Below are positions 1-5,366 of a stretch of DNA of 6,195 bases, in pieces (positions within the stretch are counted from its first letter, which is position 1; the number at the start of each line of letters is the position of its first letter). The DNA comes from DASQFU01 sp035632955. Lineage in GTDB: Bacteria > Eisenbacteria > RBG-16-71-46. The notes beneath the pieces were generated by a model. It searched no databases and was not told the DNA's origin. It saw nothing but the letters and a program-made list of their open reading frames with translations. The position numbers were made by a program, and so were the translations under genes. The DNA is taken from positions 1 to 6,195 of the forward strand of contig DASQFU010000117.1 of the NCBI GenBank assembly GCA_035632955.1, in the 5' to 3' direction.

Positions 1-221
1 CTGCGTGTCTGGCGAGCGTTCGAGCGTCGTCGCGTGCGCGAGTTGCGTGACGCTCGATCATCACGCGGCGTGAGGTTGCAACGATCGCTCTCGCGCCGGT
101 TGTCGATGTCCACGCCCATCGTTCTCATCGCTCTCGTTTCCCTCGCGCTCGCGGTGTCGAAACGTTCGATGCCAACCGAGGGATCGTCTCCACCCATCGG
201 TCGGGGTTGCGCGGGGGCGGA

Positions 222-250
222 AGTATAGGAAGAGGGCGTGCACGGCACAA
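222..250 (-). promoter_or_regulatory. Possible leftward sigma70-type promoter
   Basis: Read on the minus strand, TTGTGC (250-245) is followed after exactly 17 bases by TATACT (227-222). The -10 matches the consensus at 5 of 6 positions; the -35 matches only at TTG. It would fire leftward, toward an ATG at 197-195 whose frame stays open to the window edge. In GC-rich DNA a TATACT at this spacing stands out, but half a -35 box is weak evidence and the host's promoter consensus is unknown. Confidence 0.25.
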
Positions 251-256
251 GTGTGC
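237..256. repeat. Two abutting palindromes
   Basis: CGTGCACG (237-244) is a perfect 8-base palindrome. It is followed directly by GCACAAGTGTGC (245-256), with 5-base arms GCACA/TGTGC around AG. A wider pair GGCAC (244-248) and GTGCC (261-265) encloses most of the second. The second dyad covers the -35 half of the possible leftward promoter and the first lies in its spacer, an operator-like arrangement. There is no T-tract, so a terminator is unlikely. Confidence 0.3.
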
Positions 257-306
257 AGTAGTGCCAAGGCAAGCAACAGCAAGGCAATGGATTAGCGCCC
301 AGAGAG

Positions 307-1980
307 CTACCTCGATTTCTGCTGGGATCGCATCGGCTCGACGTCCGCCCTGGCCCACGCCGCGCGGAAGCGTTTCTCGACTTCCGTCGCGTCGGCCGTC
401 GCTTTCCGCGCGCGCAACGCCTGAGCGAGCCCGTGCAGCGACCAGCCGTTCTCGGGATTGCGCTCCAGATCGGCACGGAACGCGGCTTCCGCCTCCTGGG
501 CGCGGTTGGCCGCGAGCAGGATCGTACCCAGGCTGTGACGCACGGGCAGCGCCCATGCCGGCGGCTCGTCGTAATGGAGCGTGTCCTCGATCGCGATCGC
601 TTGTCGCAGCCGACGCACTGCGTCGTCAGCCTTCCCTTGCTTCGATGCGACCTCGGCCCCGAGCTGATGCGTGGCGATCGTCAGCAACGCCTTCGCCGAG
701 TTGAAGGAGACCAACGCGTCGGCGGGGGTGGAGGCCGCGATCGCCGCCACGCTGTCACGCTCGGCGAGCGCCCGCTCCAGCTCGCCCCGCCCCGCGTACG
801 CCTGGCCGCGCGCGAAGTGCCAGATGCCGCGGGTGAAGCGCAGATCCTGGTGCGGCGGCGGCTCCTTCAGGATCACGTCCCACTGCGCGAAGCGCACCAG
901 CGCGTAGTAGATCGTCGGGCACCAGAACTCCATCGGCGGCGCCATGCTCACCATCTCGGCGGGCACGAGCGCGGTCAGCCGGCGCGCGTAGTGCACCGCC
1001 TGGCGGCTGCGACCCGACATGGACGCGGCCGCCCACACGAAGTGAACGTTGTGCGGGTAGTACATCATCGGGTAGATGCCGTCGGGCTTCCATTTCGCGA
1101 TGTAGAGGCTGTCGTGGTCGGAGGCCTCGATGTTGTCCAGTTCGGACTCCTGGTAACGCCCGACGCGCTGGAAGATGTGCGAAGGCATGTGCACGAGATG
1201 GCCAGCATCGAGGGGCATCTTCGACAAACGCTCGGCATAGGGCACCGCCTTCTTGTGGGCCGGGCCGGCTTCGGCTGCATGGATGTAATAGTGGATCGCG
1301 CCGATGTGGTCGGGATTGCGCTTCAGCACCGACTCCAGCGCTTCGAGCGTCTCGAGCGTGCCCGGCAGGGGCTTGCCGTCCAGCGTCCACTGATTCCAGG
1401 GGCTGAGATCGAGCATCGCCTCGGCGTAGAGCGCCGCGGCATCGAGGTCGTCGGGATAGCGCTTGCGCAACGCGTCCATCGCGCGCGCGTAGGCCGCGTC
1501 GCGCGCCGCGCGGTCGGCGCCTGCCGGAGTTCCGTAGCGCGTGGCCAGCGCGTCGATGTACGCCCGTTCCTGCTCCGACGCGTGGCGTACGGCCAGCGAC
1601 TTGGCCTTCGCAAGCGCAACGTTGGCGCGCGCCTCCTGCGTCGAGTCCATCGGCCAGTTGATGTTGGGACCGTTCGCGAGCGCCACGCCCCACCACGCCA
1701 TCGCGGCGGTCGAGTCGAGATGCGCCACATGCTCGAAGGCGCGAATTGCCTCTTCGTGATTGAAGCCGTAGGTCAGGAACAGGCCCTGATCGAAGTACCG
1801 CTGCGCCTCGGGATTGGAGGTGCGTATCTCGTGATGGACGTTGCCGATGTGCTCGAACGTCGGCACCGTGGCCGTGGAGCCGTGGTGCGAGTGGCCGGCG
1901 TGCGAATGGTCGTGCTGGGCGAGCGCGGGCGCGGCGGCGAAAGCGACCACGATCCAGATCAGAGCGGCGGAGCGAATCAC
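307..1980 (-). CDS. Exported TPR protein with His-rich N-terminus
   Basis: Predicted periplasmic tetratricopeptide-repeat protein of 557 residues; such proteins usually act as binding scaffolds, and the ligand here is unknown. I chose the GTG start (1980-1978) because it follows a near-perfect Shine-Dalgarno and because translation from it gives a classic Sec signal peptide: MIRS, a hydrophobic core, and A-L-A at 19-21 before Gln22. The mature N-terminus is histidine-rich, with six His between 23 and 33, suggesting metal binding. TPR-like helices are seen at about 59-94 (FDQGLFLTYGFNHEEAIRAF) and 481-545 (repeat ending in ERNPENGWSLHGLAQALR). The middle carries family-typical His clusters: AIHYYIHAAE (228-237), GHLVHMPSHIF (260-270) and PHNVH (309-313). 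The gene lies 74 bases downstream of the PhoX-like gene on the same strand, so co-transcription is likely. The family (periplasmic TPR protein with HMPSHI motif) is recognised only at this level; the role of the His clusters is inferred. Confidence 0.9.
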   Translation of the reverse strand: MIRSAALIWIVVAFAAAPALAQHDHSHAGHSHHGSTATVPTFEHIGNVHHEIRTSNPEAQRYFDQGLFLTYGFNHEEAIRAFEHVAHLDSTAAMAWWGVALANGPNINWPMDSTQEARANVALAKAKSLAVRHASEQERAYIDALATRYGTPAGADRAARDAAYARAMDALRKRYPDDLDAAALYAEAMLDLSPWNQWTLDGKPLPGTLETLEALESVLKRNPDHIGAIHYYIHAAEAGPAHKKAVPYAERLSKMPLDAGHLVHMPSHIFQRVGRYQESELDNIEASDHDSLYIAKWKPDGIYPMMYYPHNVHFVWAAASMSGRSRQAVHYARRLTALVPAEMVSMAPPMEFWCPTIYYALVRFAQWDVILKEPPPHQDLRFTRGIWHFARGQAYAGRGELERALAERDSVAAIAASTPADALVSFNSAKALLTIATHQLGAEVASKQGKADDAVRRLRQAIAIEDTLHYDEPPAWALPVRHSLGTILLAANRAQEAEAAFRADLERNPENGWSLHGLAQALRARKATADATEVEKRFRAAWARADVEPMRSQQKSR

Positions 1981-1983
1981 GGG

Positions 1984-1992
1984 ACCTCCTTT
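1984..1992 (-). promoter_or_regulatory. Strong Shine-Dalgarno of the TPR gene
   Basis: On the minus strand AAAGGAGGT ends three bases before the GTG start at 1980. It matches the 16S anti-Shine-Dalgarno complement almost completely and decides the GTG start. This frame is otherwise open for 377 codons further upstream, through the PhoX-like gene, so frame openness alone would place the start wrongly. Confidence 0.85.
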
Positions 1993-2054
1993 CGGCCGGG
2001 GAACGAGGCGGGAGCGTGGCCGCCGAGATACGATGCGTTCAATACCGCGCCCGG

Positions 2055-3530
2055 CTACGCCTTCCGCCGGCTCCACGGGCCCCAGATCGCGAACGTCATC
2101 CCCGGGTCCTGAATGTTCACGAACATCGTGCGGCCATCGGGCGAGAAACACGCGCCGGCAAACTCGCTCTGATTGTACGCATTGCGCGCCAGGCGATAGA
2201 ACGATCCCGCGGACGTGATACCGAGCACGAATTGCTCGTCGCGACCGTCCTCGCACACGATCAGGTCGCCGTTTGGCGCCGGCAAGATGTTGTCGGGGCC
2301 ATCGAGAACCGCGACGTCGTTGGGCTCGTAGGCCAGCGTCAGCGTCTGCCGCCGGACGTCGAGCCGCCACACCTGGCCCGCGCGCGCTTTCCCGCCGTTG
2401 GTCGCGCAGAAGTAGATGGCGCCCCGTTGATAGGCCATTCCCTCGTTGCGGGCGAACTGCGCCGCGCCGAGGCGTAATCCCTGCGCGCGCGTCGACGACG
2501 CCGCGGTGCGCGCCCGCCGCTTGAGCCGGTCGTCCTCCTCGTCCTGGGGGTCGCGCTCCATGTCCATGTCGGGATCGGAATCGGTAATCGCGACCCAGTC
2601 CACCGGGTAACGCCGGCCCTGTAGGAAGATCGGGTCGCCGTCCTCCCAGTTCTGCGTGCGCACCGAGGGCAGGTCGACGATCCGCAGCGCTTCGAGGACG
2701 CCGCCCTGGGCGAGATCGCCGGCCCGCAAATCCCGTGGGCGCTTCCGGCGGCGGGTGACGAGCTCCGGCCGGAACCGGTAGATCAGGCCATCTTTGCGAT
2801 CTTCCGTCTGGTAGACGAACCCGGTGTTGGGATCGACCGCCAGCGCTTCGTGGTAGAAGCGGCCGAGCGCGACGATCGGCGCCGGTTCCACCAGGCGCTC
2901 GGCGCGTGCATCGACCTCGAACACGTAGCCATGGCGCCGCGCCACATCGGGCCGGAGATCGTGCACCTGAGTGTCTGCAGGTCCTGGCAGGTAGGTGCAC
3001 TCCTCGGCTGTCAGCCACGAGCCCCACGGGGTCACGCCGCCGGCGCAGTTGCGGAACGTTCCGGAAAGGCTCGCGAACGAGCGCACCAGCTCGCGGTTCC
3101 CGTTCACCCACAGCGTCGTCGTGCCGCCGGTGCCGAGCGGGTCGTAGCGGCGCCGGCTCCCGGGATCGACGGCGGGCGTGTGGCCGGGCTCGAGCTCGTG
3201 ATTGCGCACCAGCACGGTCACGCCCGCGCGCCCCGGGAACGCAGCCATGCCGTCATGACGCGCCGGGACCGGCTCGCCGCTCGTCAGCCGCTGGCTGAAG
3301 CGCGGATCGCTCACGGTGCCGAGCATGGCGCTCGAGAGCAATCGATACGTGAACCCTTCCGGCAGATCGAGCAGCCCTTTCCGATCGGGAACCAGCGCGC
3401 CGTAGCCGCGGGCTTCGGATTGCTGGCCGGCCGCGAGCCGCGCGAACAACGTCTCGAGCGCGCCGGAAGCAAGCAGACCGGCCGAGGCGGCGGCGGAGGT
3501 TTCCAGGAATCGGCGTCGGGTATAGGGCAT
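2055..3530 (-). CDS. Tat-exported PhoX/DUF839-family protein
   Basis: Predicted exported protein of 491 residues in the PhoX (DUF839) family, six-bladed beta-propeller metalloenzymes whose characterised members are alkaline phosphatases. The N-terminus has a Tat signal, T-R-R-R-F-L at residues 4-9, then an Ala/Gly/Leu-rich h-region to about residue 35. Family motifs in order: RNHELE (109-114); NCAGGVTPWGSWLTAEE (161-177); YHEALAVDPNTGFVYQTEDR (226-245); NEGMAYQRGAIYFCATNGG (362-380); DNILPAPNGDLIVCEDG (413-429); FSPDGRTMFVNIQDPG (462-477) and the closing AIWGPW (481-486). Two oddities: the usual T-C-E-E reads T-A-E-E at 174-177, and a strongly acidic then basic low-complexity loop spans 317-339. 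The ATG at 3530-3528 is chosen because it places the twin arginines correctly; the frame is open further upstream but without a signal there, and no strong Shine-Dalgarno is visible. The family is certain; phosphatase activity is not. Probably the first gene of an operon with the TPR gene. Confidence 0.9.
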   Translation of the reverse strand: MPYTRRRFLETSAAASAGLLASGALETLFARLAAGQQSEARGYGALVPDRKGLLDLPEGFTYRLLSSAMLGTVSDPRFSQRLTSGEPVPARHDGMAAFPGRAGVTVLVRNHELEPGHTPAVDPGSRRRYDPLGTGGTTTLWVNGNRELVRSFASLSGTFRNCAGGVTPWGSWLTAEECTYLPGPADTQVHDLRPDVARRHGYVFEVDARAERLVEPAPIVALGRFYHEALAVDPNTGFVYQTEDRKDGLIYRFRPELVTRRRKRPRDLRAGDLAQGGVLEALRIVDLPSVRTQNWEDGDPIFLQGRRYPVDWVAITDSDPDMDMERDPQDEEDDRLKRRARTAASSTRAQGLRLGAAQFARNEGMAYQRGAIYFCATNGGKARAGQVWRLDVRRQTLTLAYEPNDVAVLDGPDNILPAPNGDLIVCEDGRDEQFVLGITSAGSFYRLARNAYNQSEFAGACFSPDGRTMFVNIQDPGMTFAIWGPWSRRKA

Positions 3531-3621
3531 AGGGTCGGGCCTGTGAGCACGCAGGCTGGCACAATCTACCCCGCCGGGGAGGACTTTCGCCGCCCGATCA
3601 CCCGCCGTAGCATCCGGGCCG
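3531..3621. promoter_or_regulatory. Divergent intergenic region, PhoX-like / DinB-like
   Basis: These 91 bases separate two divergently transcribed genes and should hold both promoters. On the minus strand a TAGATT (3568-3563) lies at a plausible -10 distance from the PhoX-like start, but no matching -35 is visible. An 11-base dyad CCCCGCCGGGG (3569-3579) lies directly beside it. GGGGAGG at 3576-3582 resembles a ribosome site, but it is about 40 bases from the DinB-like ATG and no start codon follows it at a suitable distance. Confidence 0.3.
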
Positions 3622-4095
3622 ATGGACGACCGCGCGCTGCTACGACATTCCCTCGCCGTCCTCGCGTACCGTTGCGGCAAGCTCTTGCGAAATGCACCCG
3701 AGTCGTTCGCGGCCCATGACACCGGCAACGGCAGGACGCCGCTCCACATCCTCGCCCACATCTCCGATCTGATGGACTGGGCGCTGTCGATGGCGCGCGG
3801 CAAGGAAACCTGGAACAACGCGAAGCCGGGCGGATGGAGCGACGAAGCCGCGCGCTTTCATGCGGCGATCGCTTCGCTGGATGCCTACGTGGCTTCGGAC
3901 GCTCCGCTGCACGCGGAGACGACGCGCCTGCTTCAGGGGCCGATCGCCGATGCGCTGACTCACGTCGGGCAGATCGCGATCCTGCGCCGCATGGCCGGTT
4001 CGCCGGTGATCGGCGAGAACTACTTCGCCGCCGACATCCAGACTGGCCGCGTCGGCCCCGAGCAGTCTCCGCCCGTCCGGCCGTTCAAGAAGTAG
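3622..4095 (+). CDS. DinB/YfiT-like four-helix protein
   Basis: Small protein of 157 residues with no signal peptide, probably cytoplasmic. It resembles the DinB/YfiT-like superfamily, four-helix bundles that usually bind a divalent metal through histidines; some members are thiol-dependent transferases, many are uncharacterised. Visible support: the helix with His42 and His46 (TPLHILAHISDLMDW, 39-53), which is typical of the first metal-ligand helix, and ALTHVGQIAILRRMAG (111-126), typical of the last, with His114 and Gln117. After it comes a conserved-looking tail, ENYFAADIQTGRVGPEQ (132-148). The third metal ligand would be the His in the last helix. The ATG is the first one in frame; its Shine-Dalgarno is poor. 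It is transcribed away from the PhoX-like gene and converges on the lipoprotein gene, so it is probably monocistronic. Superfamily placement is from motif pattern and its substrate is unknown. Confidence 0.8.
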   Translation: MDDRALLRHSLAVLAYRCGKLLRNAPESFAAHDTGNGRTPLHILAHISDLMDWALSMARGKETWNNAKPGGWSDEAARFHAAIASLDAYVASDAPLHAETTRLLQGPIADALTHVGQIAILRRMAGSPVIGENYFAADIQTGRVGPEQSPPVRPFKK

Positions 4096-4179
4096 CGCCG
4101 GCGCGGGTCGCGCTGGTGCGCTATCGCGGCTCCGAGATGCCCACTGCACGGGTCGGTGCGGGTCGCGCTGGCCGCAACC
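4096..4179. repeat. Convergent gap with 14-base direct repeat
   Basis: GCGGGTCGCGCTGG occurs exactly twice, at 4103-4116 and 4158-4171, with a period of 55 bases. Both copies lie between the convergent stop codons of the DinB-like and lipoprotein genes. A perfect palindrome GCGCCGGCGC (4095-4104) begins on the last base of the DinB-like TAG. No U-tract terminator is visible on either strand. Confidence 0.6.
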
Positions 4180-4188
4180 TCACGGCCA
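4169..4188 (-). terminator. Small hairpin over the lipoprotein stop codon
   Basis: TGGCCG (4169-4174) and CGGCCA (4183-4188) form a perfect 6-base-pair stem with an 8-base loop; the minus-strand TGA stop (4182-4180) lies in the loop. No T-run follows on either strand, so it is at best a weak or non-canonical terminator, and it may simply slow decay of the two converging transcripts. The 5' arm shares its first three bases with the end of the second 14-base repeat. Confidence 0.25.
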
Positions 4189-5175
4189 ATGCAGGGACGG
4201 CTGCAGGTCGGCGGCGCTGCTGCTCTCGCCCGGGGCCTGGCCGATCGCGCCGGTGTTGCGGTCGTGATTCCAGAGGTCCATCGAGTTGTTGACGCTGCCC
4301 GTGCGGTCCGACTCGAAGACGATCACCACGCCGTCGTTGCTCAGGCTCGGGTTGCGCTCGGTCTGGGCGGTGTTGAGCGCGGGAGCCAGTGTCACGAACG
4401 AGAGCGCGACCATATCGTAGAGATAGAGATCGAACCCGCCGGCGCCTCCCGCGCGATCGGAAGCGAAGCACAGAAAGCGCCCATCGGGCGTGATCCACGG
4501 CTCGGTGTCGGTGGCCGGCGAAATCAGATCGGGCAAAGCGAGGAGACTGTCACCCGCCGAGTCGTAGACGAACACGTCGTCGTTGCCATTGCGATCGGAG
4601 ACGAACGCGATCCGCAGCGCGTCGTTGTTCGGCGAGGGCGCCGAGTTGTTCGAGGTCGACGTGTTGAGCCCCGATAGATCGATCAGCGTGTCCGGCAGGC
4701 CGTCGAGCAGCCGCACCTGCTTGAAGTTGCGCTCGATCTGCGTGAACGCGAGGTAGCGGCCGTTGTAGGCGAAGAACGGCTCGGTCTCGTCCGCCGTCGT
4801 GTTGATGCCGGGCAACGGCGTGTAGTTGAAGATCGCGCGATCGTAGAGATAGATGTCGCTGCCCCCCACGCCGCCCACCCGCGTGCTCTGGAACGCGATG
4901 AAACGTCCCTCGGGGGAGAGGGTGGGGTTGAGGTCGGCGGCGTTGACGGCGTTGATGCCGGAGATCTGACGGAATCCGAGGTTGTCGAGGTCGTAGAGGT
5001 AGATGTCGAACTGGCCGGCGCTCTGGTTGCGGTCGCTGACCAACAGCAGCAGCCGGCTGCCTCCGGCATCGCCGGGTGCGGTGGTCGGGTCTGGTTCACA
5101 GCTCGAGAGCGCCACACCAGCCAGCAATGCCGCCAAGCCAAGCCTCGCCCTGGCTCTCAATGCGATTGCCTGCAT
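4180..5175 (-). CDS. Lipoprotein with six-bladed PD40/TolB-like propeller
   Basis: Predicted lipoprotein of 331 residues. The N-terminus has a basic start, a hydrophobic core and the lipobox L-S-S-C with Cys26 as lipidation site, followed by a Pro/Thr/Gly linker (27-40). The rest is a WD40-like PD40 beta-propeller of the TolB C-terminal type. Six blade-ending motifs recur at even spacing: DIYLYD at 57 and 107, QVRLLD at 153, DVFVYD at 200, DLYLYD at 249 and DLWNHD at 300, about 46-51 residues apart. Blade cores resemble the PD40 pattern N-P-x-x-S-P-x-G-R, for example LNPTLSPEGRFIAF (82-95) and TEPWITPDGRFLCF (224-237). The C-terminal DLQPSLHWP probably supplies the strand that completes blade one. 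No catalytic residues or extra domain are seen; it likely mediates protein or ligand binding at the membrane. It is not TolB itself, since the TolB N-terminal domain is missing. The start is set by the lipobox and a GGAGG upstream. Confidence 0.88.
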   Translation of the reverse strand: MQAIALRARARLGLAALLAGVALSSCEPDPTTAPGDAGGSRLLLLVSDRNQSAGQFDIYLYDLDNLGFRQISGINAVNAADLNPTLSPEGRFIAFQSTRVGGVGGSDIYLYDRAIFNYTPLPGINTTADETEPFFAYNGRYLAFTQIERNFKQVRLLDGLPDTLIDLSGLNTSTSNNSAPSPNNDALRIAFVSDRNGNDDVFVYDSAGDSLLALPDLISPATDTEPWITPDGRFLCFASDRAGGAGGFDLYLYDMVALSFVTLAPALNTAQTERNPSLSNDGVVIVFESDRTGSVNNSMDLWNHDRNTGAIGQAPGESSSAADLQPSLHWP

Positions 5176-5185
5176 CGAGTTCGTT

Positions 5186-5190
5186 CCTCC
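5186..5190 (-). promoter_or_regulatory. Ribosome binding site of the lipoprotein gene
   Basis: GGAGG on the minus strand lies 10 bases before the ATG at 5175-5173. The spacing is slightly long but acceptable. It supports this ATG over an ATG 51 codons further upstream in the same frame, which would bury the signal sequence. Confidence 0.65.
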
Positions 5191-5237
5191 GCGGCCAAGT
5201 GGGGAGCTTCGCGCCGACCTTCCCGCGCCGCAAACGT

Positions 5238-5249
5238 CGTCCCGGGACG
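5238..5249. promoter_or_regulatory. Perfect 12-base palindrome, possible operator
   Basis: CGTCCCGGGACG is a perfect palindrome with no spacer, located between the divergent starts of the lipoprotein (5175) and choice-of-anchor B (5367) genes. It is 63 bases upstream of one start and 118 upstream of the other. Its symmetry and place suit a dimeric regulator acting on one or both genes, but GC-rich DNA makes chance palindromes commoner and no regulator family is recognised. Confidence 0.35.
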
Positions 5250-5252
5250 GCG

Positions 5253-5274
5253 CTCCGGACGTCACGCGCCGGAG
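5253..5274. repeat. Inverted repeat in divergent promoter region
   Basis: CTCCGG (5253-5258) and CCGGAG (5269-5274) form perfect 6-base arms around a 10-base spacer, starting four bases from the 12-base palindrome. It could be a second regulator site or a transcript hairpin in a leader. No T-tract follows it. Confidence 0.3.
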
Positions 5275-5322
5275 TCCAAGGTGGGCGAGCGCGAAATGTA
5301 GCAGAGCCATTCGGGCCAGGGC

Positions 5323-5328
5323 TATCAT
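5323..5328 (+). promoter_or_regulatory. Possible -10 box of the choice-of-anchor B gene
   Basis: TATCAT matches the sigma70 -10 consensus at 5 of 6 positions and lies 38 bases before the ATG at 5367, leaving a short leader with the ribosome site. No recognisable -35 box is found at 16-19 bases spacing, so this is only a candidate. Confidence 0.25.
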
Positions 5329-5353
5329 CGAACCATCGAAGCCACGCGGACCC

Positions 5354-5359
5354 GGAGAG
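5354..5359 (+). promoter_or_regulatory. Ribosome binding site, choice-of-anchor B gene
   Basis: GGAGAG ends seven bases before the ATG at 5367, an ideal spacing. It supports this start, which also yields a complete signal peptide. Confidence 0.7.
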
Positions 5360-5366
5360 TGACTCG

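Larger units (their letters stand above)
1..306. other. Left flank without a convincing gene
   Basis: This stretch lies downstream of the TPR gene and no convincing gene is visible in it. Both strands have short open frames that run to the left edge: plus strand from the edge to a TAG at 226-228, and minus strand from an ATG at 195-197 leftwards. Their translations are arginine- and serine-rich, match no family I recognise, and lack a good Shine-Dalgarno. What it does hold is a possible leftward promoter (222-250) and two abutting palindromes (237-256). A leftward gene beginning near here and continuing past the edge is possible but unproven. I see no U-tract terminator after the TPR stop codon. 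Confidence 0.5.

Noticed and set aside
1..197. Minus-strand open frame from ATG 197-195 running off the left edge
   Set aside because: No Shine-Dalgarno, no recognisable motif, mixed third-codon bases unlike the neighbouring genes. Possible but not supported enough to call.
252..268. Sigma54-like TGGCAC near TGC on the minus strand
   Set aside because: The distance from GG to GC is nine bases where the -24/-12 promoter needs ten, and the -12 half lacks the TTGC context.
266..287. Direct repeat AAGGCAA at 266-272 and 281-287
   Set aside because: Seven bases is too short to be meaningful, and it forms no stem for a terminator.
433..2112. Long plus-strand open frame of 559 codons antisense to the TPR gene
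   Set aside because: Its product is Arg/His/Val-rich without family motifs, signal or ribosome site. The minus strand here encodes a clear signal peptide and TPR motifs. Long antisense frames are usual in GC-rich genes.
1981..3111. Upstream extension of the TPR frame by 377 codons, as if one 934-residue protein
   Set aside because: The extension overlaps the PhoX-like gene in another frame and is Arg/Pro/Gly-rich shadow sequence. The GTG at 1980 has a near-perfect Shine-Dalgarno and begins a signal peptide.
3531..3818. Upstream extension of the PhoX-like frame into the DinB-like gene
   Set aside because: It would place the twin-arginine signal about 100 residues inside the protein and overlap a supported gene on the opposite strand.
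5176..5328. Alternative ATG 51 codons upstream for the lipoprotein
   Set aside because: It would bury the lipobox at about residue 77, and the ribosome site at 5186-5190 fits the shorter form.
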